Numbered from the stretch's first letter, positions 19,736 through 28,510 are shown. The stretch: DNA of 64,000 nt from Hominifimenecus microfluidus (GCA_020687485.1 JAJEQR010000016.1:1-64000), one strand, 5' to 3'. Notes: generated by a model from the letters alone, not told the origin. Numbers and translations: made by a program.

Positions 19736-21850
19736 ATGAGCGAAGCTATGAATGTTGCTGAGATCTTCGGTACCCGCGTCTTCAATGATTCCGTTATGAA
19801 GGAACGCCTTCCGAAGAAGATCTACGCTGACCTGAAGAATACCATAGAAGAGGGCGCAGAGCTGAAGCCGGCGACGGCGGAAGTGGTTGCCAACGCCATG
19901 AAGGACTGGGCGGTTGAGCACGGCGCGACTCATTATACGCACTGGTTCCAGCCTCTGAACGGTATCACGGCAGAGAAGCATGATTCCTTTATCTGTCCGC
20001 CGAAGAATGGCAAGGTAATCATGGAGTTTTCTGGCAAGGAGCTGATCAAGGGCGAGCCGGATGCTTCCTCGTTCCCTTCCGGCGGACTTCGTGCGACCTT
20101 TGAGGCCAGAGGCTATACTGCATGGGATTGTACTTCTCCGGCATTTTTAAAGGAAGATGCTTCCGGTGTGGTTCTGTGCATTCCTACCGCTTTCTGTTCC
20201 TATACCGGCGTGGCTCTGGACAAGAAGACTCCTCTTCTTCGTTCCATGGAAGCCATCAACCGTGAAGGTCTTCGCCTGATCCGCCTGCTGGGCAATACGA
20301 CTTCGAAGCGCATCACTCCTTCTGTAGGAGCAGAGCAGGAATACTTCATTATTGACCGTGAGAAGTTCTTAAAGAGAAAGGATCTGGTATATACCGGAAG
20401 AACTCTGTTCGGCACGATGCCCGCCAAGGGCCAGGAGCTGGAGGATCACTACTTCGGAAGCATCCGTGAGAGAATTGGTGCATACATGAAGGATGTGGAC
20501 GAAGAGCTGTGGAAGCTGGGCGTTCCGGCTAAAACCCGTCACAATGAGGTTGCTCCCGCACAGCATGAGATTGCTCCGATCTACGGCACGGTGAATGTTG
20601 CCACCGACCAGAACCAGATGGTTATGGAGACTCTGAAGAAGGTGGCAAGCCGTCATGGCCTGGCCTGCCTGCTGCATGAGAAGCCCTTCAATGGCGTCAA
20701 TGGTTCTGGTAAGCATGACAACTGGTCCATCACGACCGATGACGGAATCAATCTTCTGGATCCCGGCAAGGCTCCTCACGAGAATATTCAGTTCCTTCTG
20801 GTATTGACCTGTATCCTGAAGGCAGTTGACGAGCATGCAGACCTGCTTCGTCTGTCCGCTGCCAGCACCGGCAACGACCACAGACTGGGCAAGCAGGAGG
20901 CACCGCCCGCAATTATTTCCGTATTCCTGGGCGAACAGCTGCAGGATGTTCTGACACAGCTGATTGAGACCGGTTTCGCTACGCACAGTCTGGCTGGTGA
21001 AGCTCTGAAGACTGGCGTAAATTATCTGCCGGCATTCGAGAAAGATGCCACCGACCGCAACCGTACATCGCCGTTCGCTTTCACCGGCAACAAGTTCGAG
21101 TTCCGTATGGTTGGTTCCAATGATTCCATTGCCTGCGCGAACACGATTCTGAACTCGATCGTTGCCGAGTCCTTTGCTGAGGCTTCCGATTATATCGAGA
21201 AGGCGGAGGATAAGGATCTGGCGGTTCATGATCTGATCAAGCGCTATGCCGCAGAGCATCAGAGAGTTGTATTCAACGGCAACGGTTACTCCGCAGAGTG
21301 GGTAGAAGAAGCAACTCGCCGCGGTCTGCCGAACCTGCCTACGATGGTGGATGCGATTCCTTCGATGGTCAGCGACAAGGCAGTTGCCATGTTCGAGAAG
21401 CTTGGCGTATTCACGAAGGAAGAGCTGGAGGCCCGTGCGGAGATCCGCTATGAGTCTTATGTAAAGCAGCTCAACATCGAAGCAAGAGCTATGCTGAACA
21501 TTGCGAACAAGCAGATCATTCCGGCAGCGATCAGCTACACCACGAAGCTGGCTGAGTCCCTGACAGCGGTTCAGAGCGCATGCCCTGAGGCAGATGTCAG
21601 CGTACAGAAGAAGCTTCTGATGGAGTCCTCTTCCCTGCTTGCGGATATCAAGGCAGCGGATATTGCGTTGGAGGATGTTCTCGCAGGTGCTTCCGGCATC
21701 GAGGATATCGTAGCGGAGGCTCATTACTTCAAAGATACCATACTTCCGGCGATGGACGCTCTGCGCGCACCGGTTGATACCCTGGAGATGACGATGGATA
21801 AGAAGATGTGGCCGTATCCGAGCTATGGCGATATGCTGTTCGAGGTCTAA
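19736..21850 (+). CDS. glnN: Glutamine synthetase type III
   Basis: ATP-dependent synthesis of glutamine from glutamate and ammonium. The 704-residue length and lack of similarity in layout to 450-residue GlnA identify the GSIII class. Markers include HWFQPLNG and FPSGGLRATFEARGY in the N-terminal region, GAEQEYFIID (metal-binding glutamates, about residue 200), NEVAPAQHEIAPIY, the GSIII nucleotide-region FNGVNGSGKHDNWS, and NRTSPFAFTGNKFEFRMVGS. GGAGG precedes the ATG. The gene is monocistronic, with strong hairpins after it. It pairs functionally with the ammonium transporter at 38.6 kb. Confidence 0.95.
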   Translation: MSEAMNVAEIFGTRVFNDSVMKERLPKKIYADLKNTIEEGAELKPATAEVVANAMKDWAVEHGATHYTHWFQPLNGITAEKHDSFICPPKNGKVIMEFSGKELIKGEPDASSFPSGGLRATFEARGYTAWDCTSPAFLKEDASGVVLCIPTAFCSYTGVALDKKTPLLRSMEAINREGLRLIRLLGNTTSKRITPSVGAEQEYFIIDREKFLKRKDLVYTGRTLFGTMPAKGQELEDHYFGSIRERIGAYMKDVDEELWKLGVPAKTRHNEVAPAQHEIAPIYGTVNVATDQNQMVMETLKKVASRHGLACLLHEKPFNGVNGSGKHDNWSITTDDGINLLDPGKAPHENIQFLLVLTCILKAVDEHADLLRLSAASTGNDHRLGKQEAPPAIISVFLGEQLQDVLTQLIETGFATHSLAGEALKTGVNYLPAFEKDATDRNRTSPFAFTGNKFEFRMVGSNDSIACANTILNSIVAESFAEASDYIEKAEDKDLAVHDLIKRYAAEHQRVVFNGNGYSAEWVEEATRRGLPNLPTMVDAIPSMVSDKAVAMFEKLGVFTKEELEARAEIRYESYVKQLNIEARAMLNIANKQIIPAAISYTTKLAESLTAVQSACPEADVSVQKKLLMESSSLLADIKAADIALEDVLAGASGIEDIVAEAHYFKDTILPAMDALRAPVDTLEMTMDKKMWPYPSYGDMLFEV

Positions 21851-21871
21851 AACGATAAAAAACTGGACGGC

Positions 21872-21912
21872 AGTCACGAGTGAGCCATGCTTGCATGAGC
21901 GAATTCGTGACT
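21872..21912. repeat. Dispersed structured repeat, copy 1
   Basis: A 25-nt core (21880-21904) containing CATGCTTGCATGA is framed by perfect 8-bp complementary arms AGTCACGA (21872-21879) and TCGTGACT (21905-21912). The same 25-nt core, base for base, recurs at 57649-57673 with different arms; related cores lie at 58846-58870 and 58887-58911. Confidence 0.85.
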
Positions 21913-21969
21913 ATCGGACAGGTAAAACGAATGAGCAGGAAGGCGGATACGCCGGACTGCGAATGCGGT

Positions 21970-22014
21970 GAGGATTGCGGAAGTGCGTCAGCACGAAGCA
22001 ATCCTCTATTTTTT
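21970..22014 (+). terminator. Terminator after glnN
   Basis: GAGGATTGC (21970-21978) pairs with GCAATCCTC (21998-22006), with an inner GTGC/GCAC helix, followed by six T residues (22009-22014). Confidence 0.85.
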
Positions 22015-22595
22015 ATCGTAAAATTGTAAAATACAAAAGAACCCGCCTTGGGGAGGCGGGCTCTTTTTGTGAGAAAGGAGAGGGGTGATAAGGTTCCGGG
22101 GATGAAGCCGGCCCTTATCAGAAAAACTATGAATAACAACAACTTGCTTTGTTGTTGAATACAGTATACAAAACAATCGTGTCCAAATTATGACCACGAC
22201 CGAAAGGTTACATAAAAATTATAAATAAAGTATAAATAATGTCTTACGAAGATAAGTCAGGAAAAGAAACAAAAAAAGTGAACGCGGAAAAACAGACAAA
22301 ATGAAAGACCCGCCGGGAATGCAGGTCTTTCATTATAGAAAAAGGGAGGGAGTCGTTGTACGACTCAAATTATGAAAAAAATGATTGATGCTATGGTTAT
22401 ATAATAGGAGAGAATCATGAAAGAATCATGCATGACATGTAAATGATTCTTGAAATAAATATGAATAGATTGTGAATGGACAGCGAGAAGGAAATCTGTT
22501 AAAATAGTTACGAATAACAGTTCTGAAATAAAGGCGCTATTCGACAGCATTTTGGAATTGTTGCAGTAAGCAGAATAATCAAAGGAGACATGAAT
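22015..22595. other. Hairpin-dense intergenic region before the cyclophilin gene
   Basis: About 580 bp with no supportable gene. It holds a terminator-like stem at 22035-22068 (CCCGCCT/AGGCGGG with A- and T-runs on both sides), TGATAAGG/CCTTATCA at 22086-22120, an AACAACAA/TTGTTGTT hairpin near 22134-22157, ATGAAAGACC/GGTCTTTCAT at 22301-22333 and AGTCG/CGACT near 22352-22366. The promoter of the downstream gene is at 22477-22505. Confidence 0.7.
22477..22505 (+). promoter_or_regulatory. Sigma-A promoter for the cyclophilin gene
   Basis: TGGACA (22477-22482), 17-bp spacer, TAAAAT (22500-22505). Confidence 0.55.
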
Positions 22596-23117
22596 ATGGC
22601 ACAGAATCCAATCGTAACCATCACCATGGAGGATGGCAGTGTAATGAAGGCGGAACTTTATCCGGAGATCGCTCCCAACACGGTAAATAATTTCCTGAGC
22701 CTGGTTAACAAGGGCTTTTATGACGGATTGATCTTCCACCGCGTTATCCGCGGTTTCATGATCCAGGGCGGATGCCCGGACGGAACCGGAATGGGAGGCC
22801 CCGGCTATGATATCAAGGGTGAGTTCGACATGAACGGCTTCAAGAATCCGCTGAAGCACACACCCGGCGTTCTTTCCATGGCAAGAGCCATGCATCCGGA
22901 TTCCGCAGGCTCCCAGTTCTTCATTATGCATGAGACTTCTCCGCATCTGGATGGCCAGTATGCAGCATTTGGTAAAGTCATCGAAGGTCTGGATGTAGTG
23001 GACGCAATCGCGAACGTACCCACGAACTTCCAGGATCGTCCGCTGGCTCCTCAGAAGATTCAGAGCATGACGGCGGAGACCTTCGGCGTGGAGTATCCCG
23101 AACCGGAGAAGTGCTAA
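22596..23117 (+). CDS. ppiB: Cyclophilin-type peptidyl-prolyl cis-trans isomerase
   Basis: Catalyses cis-trans isomerisation of proline peptide bonds during protein folding. The 173-residue single-domain protein has the cyclophilin signature FHRVIRGFMIQGGCPDGTGMGGPGY (Arg of FHRVI and the FMIQGG motif near residues 47-58), LSMARAMHPDSAGSQFFI (about 93-110) and the HLDGQYAAFGKV motif. No signal peptide is present, so it is cytosolic. ATG 22596 is chosen because GGAG (22584-22587) is 8 nt upstream; ATG 22590 would leave only 2 nt. The gene is monocistronic. Confidence 0.93.
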   Translation: MAQNPIVTITMEDGSVMKAELYPEIAPNTVNNFLSLVNKGFYDGLIFHRVIRGFMIQGGCPDGTGMGGPGYDIKGEFDMNGFKNPLKHTPGVLSMARAMHPDSAGSQFFIMHETSPHLDGQYAAFGKVIEGLDVVDAIANVPTNFQDRPLAPQKIQSMTAETFGVEYPEPEKC

Positions 23118-23175
23118 GCCGGCAAGGAAAACCGGGCGGCTCCGAATTGTTACAGAACTGACATACTGAAAATAA

Positions 23176-23221
23176 GAAAGCTCCGGCGGAGAAATCAAAA
23201 GATTCCAACCCCGGAGCTTTC
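23176..23221. terminator. Bidirectional terminator between the cyclophilin gene and spoIIR
   Basis: GAAAGCTCCGG (23176-23186) pairs with CCGGAGCTTTC (23211-23221). The minus strand has a T-rich tail, fitting convergent use. Confidence 0.65.
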
Positions 23222-23252
23222 TGCTATGCAGTGTGAGCAGCGGACGCGTGAG

Positions 23253-23942
23253 TTACGCGTGAAAGATCTCCGAGAGCCATTCGAGAAGAAAGAAGGAGAT
23301 TTTCCGTCTTCCATCCAGAACTTCGGAATCCTCCTCCGTCAGGACAGAGCGGAGTTCTTCCTCACTTTCCGGTGAGACGGCGGCCGTGACGGCATCCCGG
23401 TAGCACAGTTGCGGGTAGAGGCAGCACCACCAGTTCCTGCCAGAGGCCTGCCCGATACGGATGAGCAGAGCATGATACGTACCCTGTGGGAAGAAGAGCG
23501 AGCCGTAGGTCTTCTCCGGGAACCAGCAATCCGTGAGAGACAGTGAAAAGCTGCGTTCATTGCCGGAAAGAGCGCTTTTTACCGTATTTTCCAGTGCTCC
23601 GGAGTGCGTGAGAATATAGTCTTCCACCTGGCTGCGATCTGCATTCGGCGGAAGCGCGGCGGCAAGTTGCGCGAGAACCGCATCCCGAACCCGGAGCTTC
23701 TCTTCCTGGGCTTCGGAGGAATTGTCCTCTGGCAGAATCCGGAGGCGAAGCAGGTGGTCCGCTGCCGGGCGGACGAAGCGATCCTGGCGGAGACCGGCGA
23801 GGGAGCCGGCGAAGATCAGCCAGGACGCAAGCATGGCAAGCAGCGTAAGAAAAAGATGCCTTCCTGCGTGTGAATGCTGCATTGCGAAGAAATTTCTTTT
23901 CGGAAACATAATAGAAACAAAGTAACGAGGATTGAGCTTCAT
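23253..23942 (-). CDS. spoIIR: Stage II sporulation protein R
   Basis: Secreted signalling protein made in the forespore under sigma-F; it triggers SpoIIGA-dependent processing of pro-sigma-E in the mother cell. The 229-residue product has an N-terminal membrane/signal segment (HLFLTLLAMLASWLIFAGSLAG, about residues 29-50), the family core LRLRILPEDNSSEAQEEKLRVRDAV, and the diagnostic YGSLFFPQGTYHALLIRIG followed by NWWCCLYPQLC. The start at 23942 (MKLNPRYF) has GGAAAGG upstream; an ATG at 23966 lacks a site. It is convergent to the cyclophilin gene and divergent from ddl. Its forespore promoter was not identified. Confidence 0.9.
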   Translation of the reverse strand: MKLNPRYFVSIMFPKRNFFAMQHSHAGRHLFLTLLAMLASWLIFAGSLAGLRQDRFVRPAADHLLRLRILPEDNSSEAQEEKLRVRDAVLAQLAAALPPNADRSQVEDYILTHSGALENTVKSALSGNERSFSLSLTDCWFPEKTYGSLFFPQGTYHALLIRIGQASGRNWWCCLYPQLCYRDAVTAAVSPESEEELRSVLTEEDSEVLDGRRKISFFLLEWLSEIFHA

Positions 23943-23989
23943 AAGCACCAGCCTTTCCGGATCCATCTCACAGTATTTCCCAATAATGG

Positions 23990-24018
23990 TTGAATTATTC
24001 AGGCGTTTAGAGTAAAAT
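23990..24018 (+). promoter_or_regulatory. Sigma-A promoter for the ddl-murI cell-wall unit
   Basis: TTGAAT (23990-23995), 17-bp spacer, TAAAAT (24013-24018). Confidence 0.6.
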
Positions 24019-24113
24019 GTAAAATTGCACAGTTCTATGAAATATACGATAGCGCTGATGCCTGCGGGTGACCTTTTTCGGGTTGTCCAGAATTAAAATA
24101 GATGAGGTAGATT

Positions 24114-25172
24114 ATGGATAAGAAAACGATTGCTGTCGTGTTTGGCGGTCAGTCTTCCGAACACGAGATTTCCTGTATTTCTGTGGCGACAGTTCTTCGC
24201 CAGATTGACGAGAGTAAATATAACATTCTTATCATCGGTATTACAAAGGAGGGCCGCTGGCTGAAAGTGGATTCCATCGAAGCAGTGGAGGATGGTTCCT
24301 GGAGAGAGGGTACCGTAGGCGCGATCCTTTCTCCGGACGCATCCATGAAGGGTGTCCTCTTCCTGGAGAATGGTCATGCTACACTGGAGAAGGTCGATGT
24401 CGTATTCCCTGTGCTTCATGGCCTCTGGGGCGAGGATGGTACGATCCAGGGAGTTCTGGAACTGGCAGGTATCCCCTATGTGGGCTGCGGAGTTCTGGCT
24501 TCTGCTGTCTCCATGGATAAGCTGTATACGAAGATTATTGTGGATTCCATCGGTGTTGCGCAGGCGGCATACGTTCCGGTGTTGCGCAGAGAGCTGAAGG
24601 ATATGAATACGGTTGTTGCCCGTGTGGAGAGCCGTTTCTCTTACCCGGTATTTGTAAAGCCCAGCTGCGCCGGCTCCTCCAAGGGCGTATCCAAGGCGAC
24701 GGACAGAGAGAGCCTGATTCACGCGCTTGAGGTGGCAGCGGCGGAGGATGTGAAGATCCTGGTCGAGGAGATGATCGTCGGCCGTGAGCTGGAGTGCGCG
24801 ATTTTCAACAGCGGCGAGACGGAAGCATCCGGCATCGGTGAGATTCTGGCAGCCGCAGATTTCTATGATTACGATGCGAAGTATAACAACGCGGAGTCCC
24901 GCACGGTGATTAATCCGGAGCTTCCGGAGGGCAAGATGGATGAGATCCGCGAGGCAGCGAAGGCGATCTTTCAGGCAGTGGATGGCTGTGGTCTGGCGCG
25001 TGTGGACTTCTTCCTGGAGAAGGATACGAACCGCGTAATCTTCAACGAGATCAACACGTTGCCCGGCTTTACGGCGATCAGCATGTATCCGATGCTCTGG
25101 GAGGCCAGAGGCCGGAAGAAGCCGGAGTTGGTGGAGGCTCTGATTCAATCGGCCTACACTCGGAGGGCATAA
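24114..25172 (+). CDS. ddl: D-alanine--D-alanine ligase
   Basis: Joins two D-alanines with ATP for the peptidoglycan stem peptide. The 352-residue ATP-grasp protein shows VVFGGQSSEHEISCISV at the N-terminus, HGLWGEDGTIQGVLE, the nucleotide region FVKPSCAGSSKGVSKA, the omega-loop motif YDYDAKYNN, and the metal-binding FNEINTLPGFTAISMYP. The omega-loop tyrosine (YDYDAKY) is the D-Ala-D-Ala form rather than the VanA-type lactate ligase form. The stop is 3 nt before the murI start, so the genes are coupled. Confidence 0.95.
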   Translation: MDKKTIAVVFGGQSSEHEISCISVATVLRQIDESKYNILIIGITKEGRWLKVDSIEAVEDGSWREGTVGAILSPDASMKGVLFLENGHATLEKVDVVFPVLHGLWGEDGTIQGVLELAGIPYVGCGVLASAVSMDKLYTKIIVDSIGVAQAAYVPVLRRELKDMNTVVARVESRFSYPVFVKPSCAGSSKGVSKATDRESLIHALEVAAAEDVKILVEEMIVGRELECAIFNSGETEASGIGEILAAADFYDYDAKYNNAESRTVINPELPEGKMDEIREAAKAIFQAVDGCGLARVDFFLEKDTNRVIFNEINTLPGFTAISMYPMLWEARGRKKPELVEALIQSAYTRRA

Positions 25173-25175
25173 GTG

Positions 25176-25988
25176 ATGAATGTAAATGCACCTGTCGGTG
25201 TCTTTGATTCCGGCGTCGGCGGACTTACGGTGGCACGTGAGATCATGCGTCAGGCTCCGGAGGAGTCGTTGGTTTATTTCGGCGATACGGCCAGAGTTCC
25301 CTACGGCTCCAAGTCCAGGGATACGATCCTGCGCTATGTCCGTCAGATTGTACGCTTCCTGGAGACGAAAGAGGTAAAGGCGATTGTGATTGCCTGCAAT
25401 ACTGCCAGCGCATATACGCTGGAGACGATCGAGAAGGAAGTTGACGTTCCTGTGATCGGAGTGATCAAGCCCGGCGCGAAGACGGCGGCGGAAAGCACGG
25501 TGAACGGAAGGATTGGTGTGATTGCCACGGAGGCGACCATCAGCAGCGGTCTTTACCCGAAATTTATCCGCAGCCTGAACCCGAAGCTGAAAGTGTTTAG
25601 CAAAGCCTGCCCCCTGTTCTGTCCGTTGGTGGAAGAGGGACTTACGCACGATTTTGTGACGGAGGAGATCGCAAGACGCTATCTGGCGGATTTGCAGCAG
25701 AAGGATATCGACACGCTGATCCTTGGCTGTACGCATTATCCGCTGCTTCGCTCCATGCTGAGCCGCATTATGGGTGTGGAGGTACAGCTGGTGAATCCGG
25801 CTTATGAGACGGCCATCGGGCTGAAGCACCTGCTGGCGGAGAATCACCTGAACGCGCAGAAGCTGGATGTCGATCCGGTTCATGAGTTCTATGTGAGCGA
25901 CGGCGCGGAGAAATTCAAAATTTTCGCGAACTCGATTCTTCCGTATGATATTAAGACCACGCACGTGATCAATATTGAAGAATACTAA
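25176..25988 (+). CDS. murI: Glutamate racemase
   Basis: Converts L- to D-glutamate for peptidoglycan. The 270-residue cofactor-independent racemase has the N-terminal GVFDSGVGGLTV with the active-site aspartate, and both catalytic cysteines: Cys74 in ACNTAS and Cys185 in GCTHYPLL. ATG 25176 is favoured over GTG 25173 by its 8-nt distance from GGAGGG (25162-25167). It lies in a row ddl-murI-DUF1934-dac, with 3 and 12 bp gaps at its two sides. Confidence 0.95.
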   Translation: MNVNAPVGVFDSGVGGLTVAREIMRQAPEESLVYFGDTARVPYGSKSRDTILRYVRQIVRFLETKEVKAIVIACNTASAYTLETIEKEVDVPVIGVIKPGAKTAAESTVNGRIGVIATEATISSGLYPKFIRSLNPKLKVFSKACPLFCPLVEEGLTHDFVTEEIARRYLADLQQKDIDTLILGCTHYPLLRSMLSRIMGVEVQLVNPAYETAIGLKHLLAENHLNAQKLDVDPVHEFYVSDGAEKFKIFANSILPYDIKTTHVINIEEY

Positions 25989-26000
25989 GGAAAGTATAAC

Positions 26001-26450
26001 ATGGATAAGAATGTAATTGTCAGTGTGAGCGGGATGCTGTTCGCTCAGGGAAAGGGCGGAGAATCCGAGGATGTTGAGGTGATTTCTCCGGGAGAGTATC
26101 ATTGGAAGAATGGAAAGCACTACATCCGTTACGTGGAGATTAACGAAGAATTTGAAGAGCCGATTATGAATACGCTGAAGATTAGTCCTGATGAAGTCAG
26201 TATTATGAAGCGGGGACTGATTGAGAGCACGATGGTATTCAACCGGGGAAATTTCACGGCTTCCCACTATACTACGCCGTTTGGAACGCTGGTGATGGGA
26301 ATCCGCACGAAGGACATGAAGGTTTCGGAGGAAGAACAGAAGATTCGGGTTCATGTGGATTATGAGCTTGAAATTAACTATGAACACGCCAGCGACTGCT
26401 CGATTTCGATTGATATTCAGTCCGGCGGGGAACAGTTCTGCATATCGTAA
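26001..26450 (+). CDS. DUF1934 (YwiB-like) beta-barrel protein
   Basis: 149-residue protein of the DUF1934 family. Structures of related proteins show a calycin-like beta-barrel, but no function is assigned. Visible features are VIVSVSGMLFAQGKG at the N-terminus, alternating beta segments, SIMKRGLIESTMVFNRGN in the middle (about 72-89), TPFGTLVMGIRTKDM and a C-terminal VHVDYELEIN strand. No signal peptide or membrane segment. It sits 12 bp after murI and 15 bp before the carboxypeptidase gene, so it is probably co-expressed with cell-wall enzymes. Confidence 0.8.
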   Translation: MDKNVIVSVSGMLFAQGKGGESEDVEVISPGEYHWKNGKHYIRYVEINEEFEEPIMNTLKISPDEVSIMKRGLIESTMVFNRGNFTASHYTTPFGTLVMGIRTKDMKVSEEEQKIRVHVDYELEINYEHASDCSISIDIQSGGEQFCIS

Positions 26451-26465
26451 AAGCGGAGGTTGGAT

Positions 26466-27968
26466 GTGAGAAAAAACAGAAGAAAGCACGCGGGGATCTG
26501 GATGGCATGGCTGCTGGTTATGGCAATCGTTCTCTCTCCGGGATCGGCATACGCAGTCGGCGGTGCCGGTGTCAGCGAGAATGATATCCGCGCGGAAGAG
26601 GAAAACTGGCCGGACGGACCGGAGATCGTCGGTCAGAGTGCATTCCTTCTGGAAGCCAATTCCGGAATGGTGCTGTATACGAAGAACGAGAATGAGACGC
26701 GGTATCCGGCCAGCATTACGAAGATTGTGACCAGTCTGGTGGTACTGGAGCACTGCGATAATCTGCAGGAGGATGTGACGTTCTCCCATGCGGCGGTTAC
26801 GGATATCGAGGATGGCGGCCATCACTGGGATTACAAGGAAGGAGAGATCCTGACGGTCGAGCAGTGCCTGTACGCATTTTTGCTTGAATCGGTAAATGAA
26901 TGCGGCTATGCGCTGGCCGAGCATGTGGCGGGTTCTGTCTCCGCATTTGCGGATATGATGAATGAAAAGGCAGCAGAAGTCGGATGTACGAATACGCATT
27001 TTAACAATCCGCACGGTCTGAATGATGAGAGTCATACGACGACGGCGCATGATATGGGGCTGCTGTTCTGGGCGGCTCTGCAGAACGAGGATTTCTACCG
27101 GATTGATTCCGCAACGTCATATACGATTCCGGCAGCGGAGGGGAGAACCGCCGGTCATCAGCTGACGATGCACCACAAGATGATGCTCTCTGGCAGTGAA
27201 TATTACTATGACGGAGTAAAGGCAGGCAAAACCGGTTATACTTCGGTTGCGAAGAACACGCTCTTAACCTATGCGGAGCGAGACGGTATGCAACTGGTAT
27301 GCGTGGTGATGAAGTCGGATGGCGGCGGAGTGATCTACAACGATACGAAAAAACTGTTAGATTATGGCTTTGATAACTTCCGGATGAAAGATCTGACGGC
27401 GGTGAGTCAGAATTTCTGTAATGGTCTGAATGCCGGTTATCCCATGCCGCTGATCGTGGATGGCAGCAGCGCGATTGTCCTTCCGAAGGATATCAGTGAA
27501 GTGACCATGAAGTTTGTAGCGGCGGACAACTCTGATGCAGAAGGAACCGTGGGGCGTGTGCAGTTCTGCAGCGGCGGAACTGTTTTGACTTCACAGCCGG
27601 TGCGCCTGATGCGCGCGGAGGAAGCTTCGCTCACAGCGCCGGTTGTCTCAGAAAGTGAGCTGGCAGCGTCGGAAGCGGCATCTGCTTCTGACTCCGACAG
27701 TGCAGTCACGTCAGAATCAGAGACTGCGGCTGTATCCGATTCCGAAAGCCAGCCGGAGACGACAGCTGGCCGCATGACGGTAACAACGGATGCGAAAAAC
27801 TCTGGCCATGGAATCCTATTCTGGATTCTGATCGTGCTGATGGTATTGCTTGTGCTGGTGGCAACCTACTGGTTCATTATTCAGGCAGTGAAACGTCATC
27901 GCAGAAAGATGCGCAGACGCCGCAGACAGCAGAGAGCAAGAGAACGCTCCGGCAGGGATTACAGATAA
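26466..27968 (+). CDS. D-alanyl-D-alanine carboxypeptidase (DacF-like), membrane-anchored
   Basis: Low-molecular-weight penicillin-binding protein that trims the terminal D-alanine from peptidoglycan stem peptides outside the cell. The 500-residue product has an N-terminal signal peptide, then the S11 peptidase motifs Ser83-xx-Lys86 (SITK), Ser142-x-Asn144 (SVN) and Lys255-Thr-Gly257. The C-terminal part contains a Ser/Glu/Ala-rich spacer (about residues 385-435) and a hydrophobic anchor (ILFWILIVLMVLLVLVATYW, about 452-471) followed by a very basic tail. The GTG at 26466 lies 7 nt after GGAGG; a TTG at 26460 would be too close. The transmembrane end replaces the amphipathic helix of DacA-type proteins. 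Confidence 0.9.
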   Translation: MRKNRRKHAGIWMAWLLVMAIVLSPGSAYAVGGAGVSENDIRAEEENWPDGPEIVGQSAFLLEANSGMVLYTKNENETRYPASITKIVTSLVVLEHCDNLQEDVTFSHAAVTDIEDGGHHWDYKEGEILTVEQCLYAFLLESVNECGYALAEHVAGSVSAFADMMNEKAAEVGCTNTHFNNPHGLNDESHTTTAHDMGLLFWAALQNEDFYRIDSATSYTIPAAEGRTAGHQLTMHHKMMLSGSEYYYDGVKAGKTGYTSVAKNTLLTYAERDGMQLVCVVMKSDGGGVIYNDTKKLLDYGFDNFRMKDLTAVSQNFCNGLNAGYPMPLIVDGSSAIVLPKDISEVTMKFVAADNSDAEGTVGRVQFCSGGTVLTSQPVRLMRAEEASLTAPVVSESELAASEAASASDSDSAVTSESETAAVSDSESQPETTAGRMTVTTDAKNSGHGILFWILIVLMVLLVLVATYWFIIQAVKRHRRKMRRRRRQQRARERSGRDYR

Positions 27969-28013
27969 AAAAATGCAGGACGGAAGAGACTGCAATCCAG
28001 AAGAAGTTTTAGA

Positions 28014-28049
28014 TAAAAAAACAGCAGGCGCTTTGCCTGCTGCTTTTTT
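28014..28049. terminator. Bidirectional terminator between dac gene and 28067 gene
   Basis: CAGCAGGC (28022-28029) pairs with GCCTGCTG (28035-28042), with an A-run before and a six-T run after. Confidence 0.85.
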
Positions 28050-28066
28050 ATGAAGTTATGCAATGG

Positions 28067-28510
28067 TTACTTGTTCTTGCGAAAACGTGCGAAAAAGCCC
28101 TGCTTCTTCGGAGCGGAAGGAATCTTTCCTCCGCGAACGCTCTTGATGGCGGTGATGTAGATGCCGCTCAGCTCTACTTTGACTTCCTGCTTAACGGGAA
28201 GAATATCCCATACCGGCTTGTCGGCAACCAGAGTCATGATACGGGGACCAACCTTCGCCTTTACGATGGGGTACTTGGTCAGGCGCATATACTTGGGAGT
28301 CTGGTCGATCACGACCTGAGGAAGACCGGATTCTTTGATTTTTAGTTTTTTCTTATCGATGATTAGCATGGAAACCGTCTGCTTCATCGCTTCCATCTGC
28401 GTCTGAGTCTCAGCCTGACGGCGCTGCATCTTACGTCCAAAGAAATAGAGGGCGACAAGAGCGGCTGCAACAATCAGGAGAATAATAAGAAGAACCGTCC
28501 CGAAATTCAT
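28067..28510 (-). CDS. Single-pass membrane protein of unknown function
   Basis: 147 residues, not recognised. Residues about 3-25 form a hydrophobic helix (FGTVLLIILLIVAAALVALYFFG) followed by a basic KMQRRQ stretch, so the rest is probably cytoplasmic. The remainder has a Gln/Met-rich helix, then a compact beta-rich region (LPQVVIDQTPKYMRLTKYPIVKAKVGPRIMTLVADKPVWDILP in outline) and a very basic tail. The ATG at 28510 follows GGAGG by 8 nt; a longer frame to 28570 lacks a site. It is divergent from rpoB. Topology resembles small bitopic proteins such as YajC, but the sequence does not match well enough to claim this. Confidence 0.7.
   Translation of the reverse strand: MNFGTVLLIILLIVAAALVALYFFGRKMQRRQAETQTQMEAMKQTVSMLIIDKKKLKIKESGLPQVVIDQTPKYMRLTKYPIVKAKVGPRIMTLVADKPVWDILPVKQEVKVELSGIYITAIKSVRGGKIPSAPKKQGFFARFRKNK

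Noticed and set aside
24114..25172. Van-type D-Ala-D-Lac ligase (glycopeptide resistance)
   Set aside because: The omega-loop motif YDYDAKYNN is that of a normal D-Ala-D-Ala ligase, and no vanH/vanX neighbours are present.
24093..27050. 985-codon open frame on the minus strand over ddl-murI-DUF1934-dac
   Set aside because: Antisense to four well-identified genes; composition is Arg/His/Leu-rich as expected from the complementary frame. No start signal.
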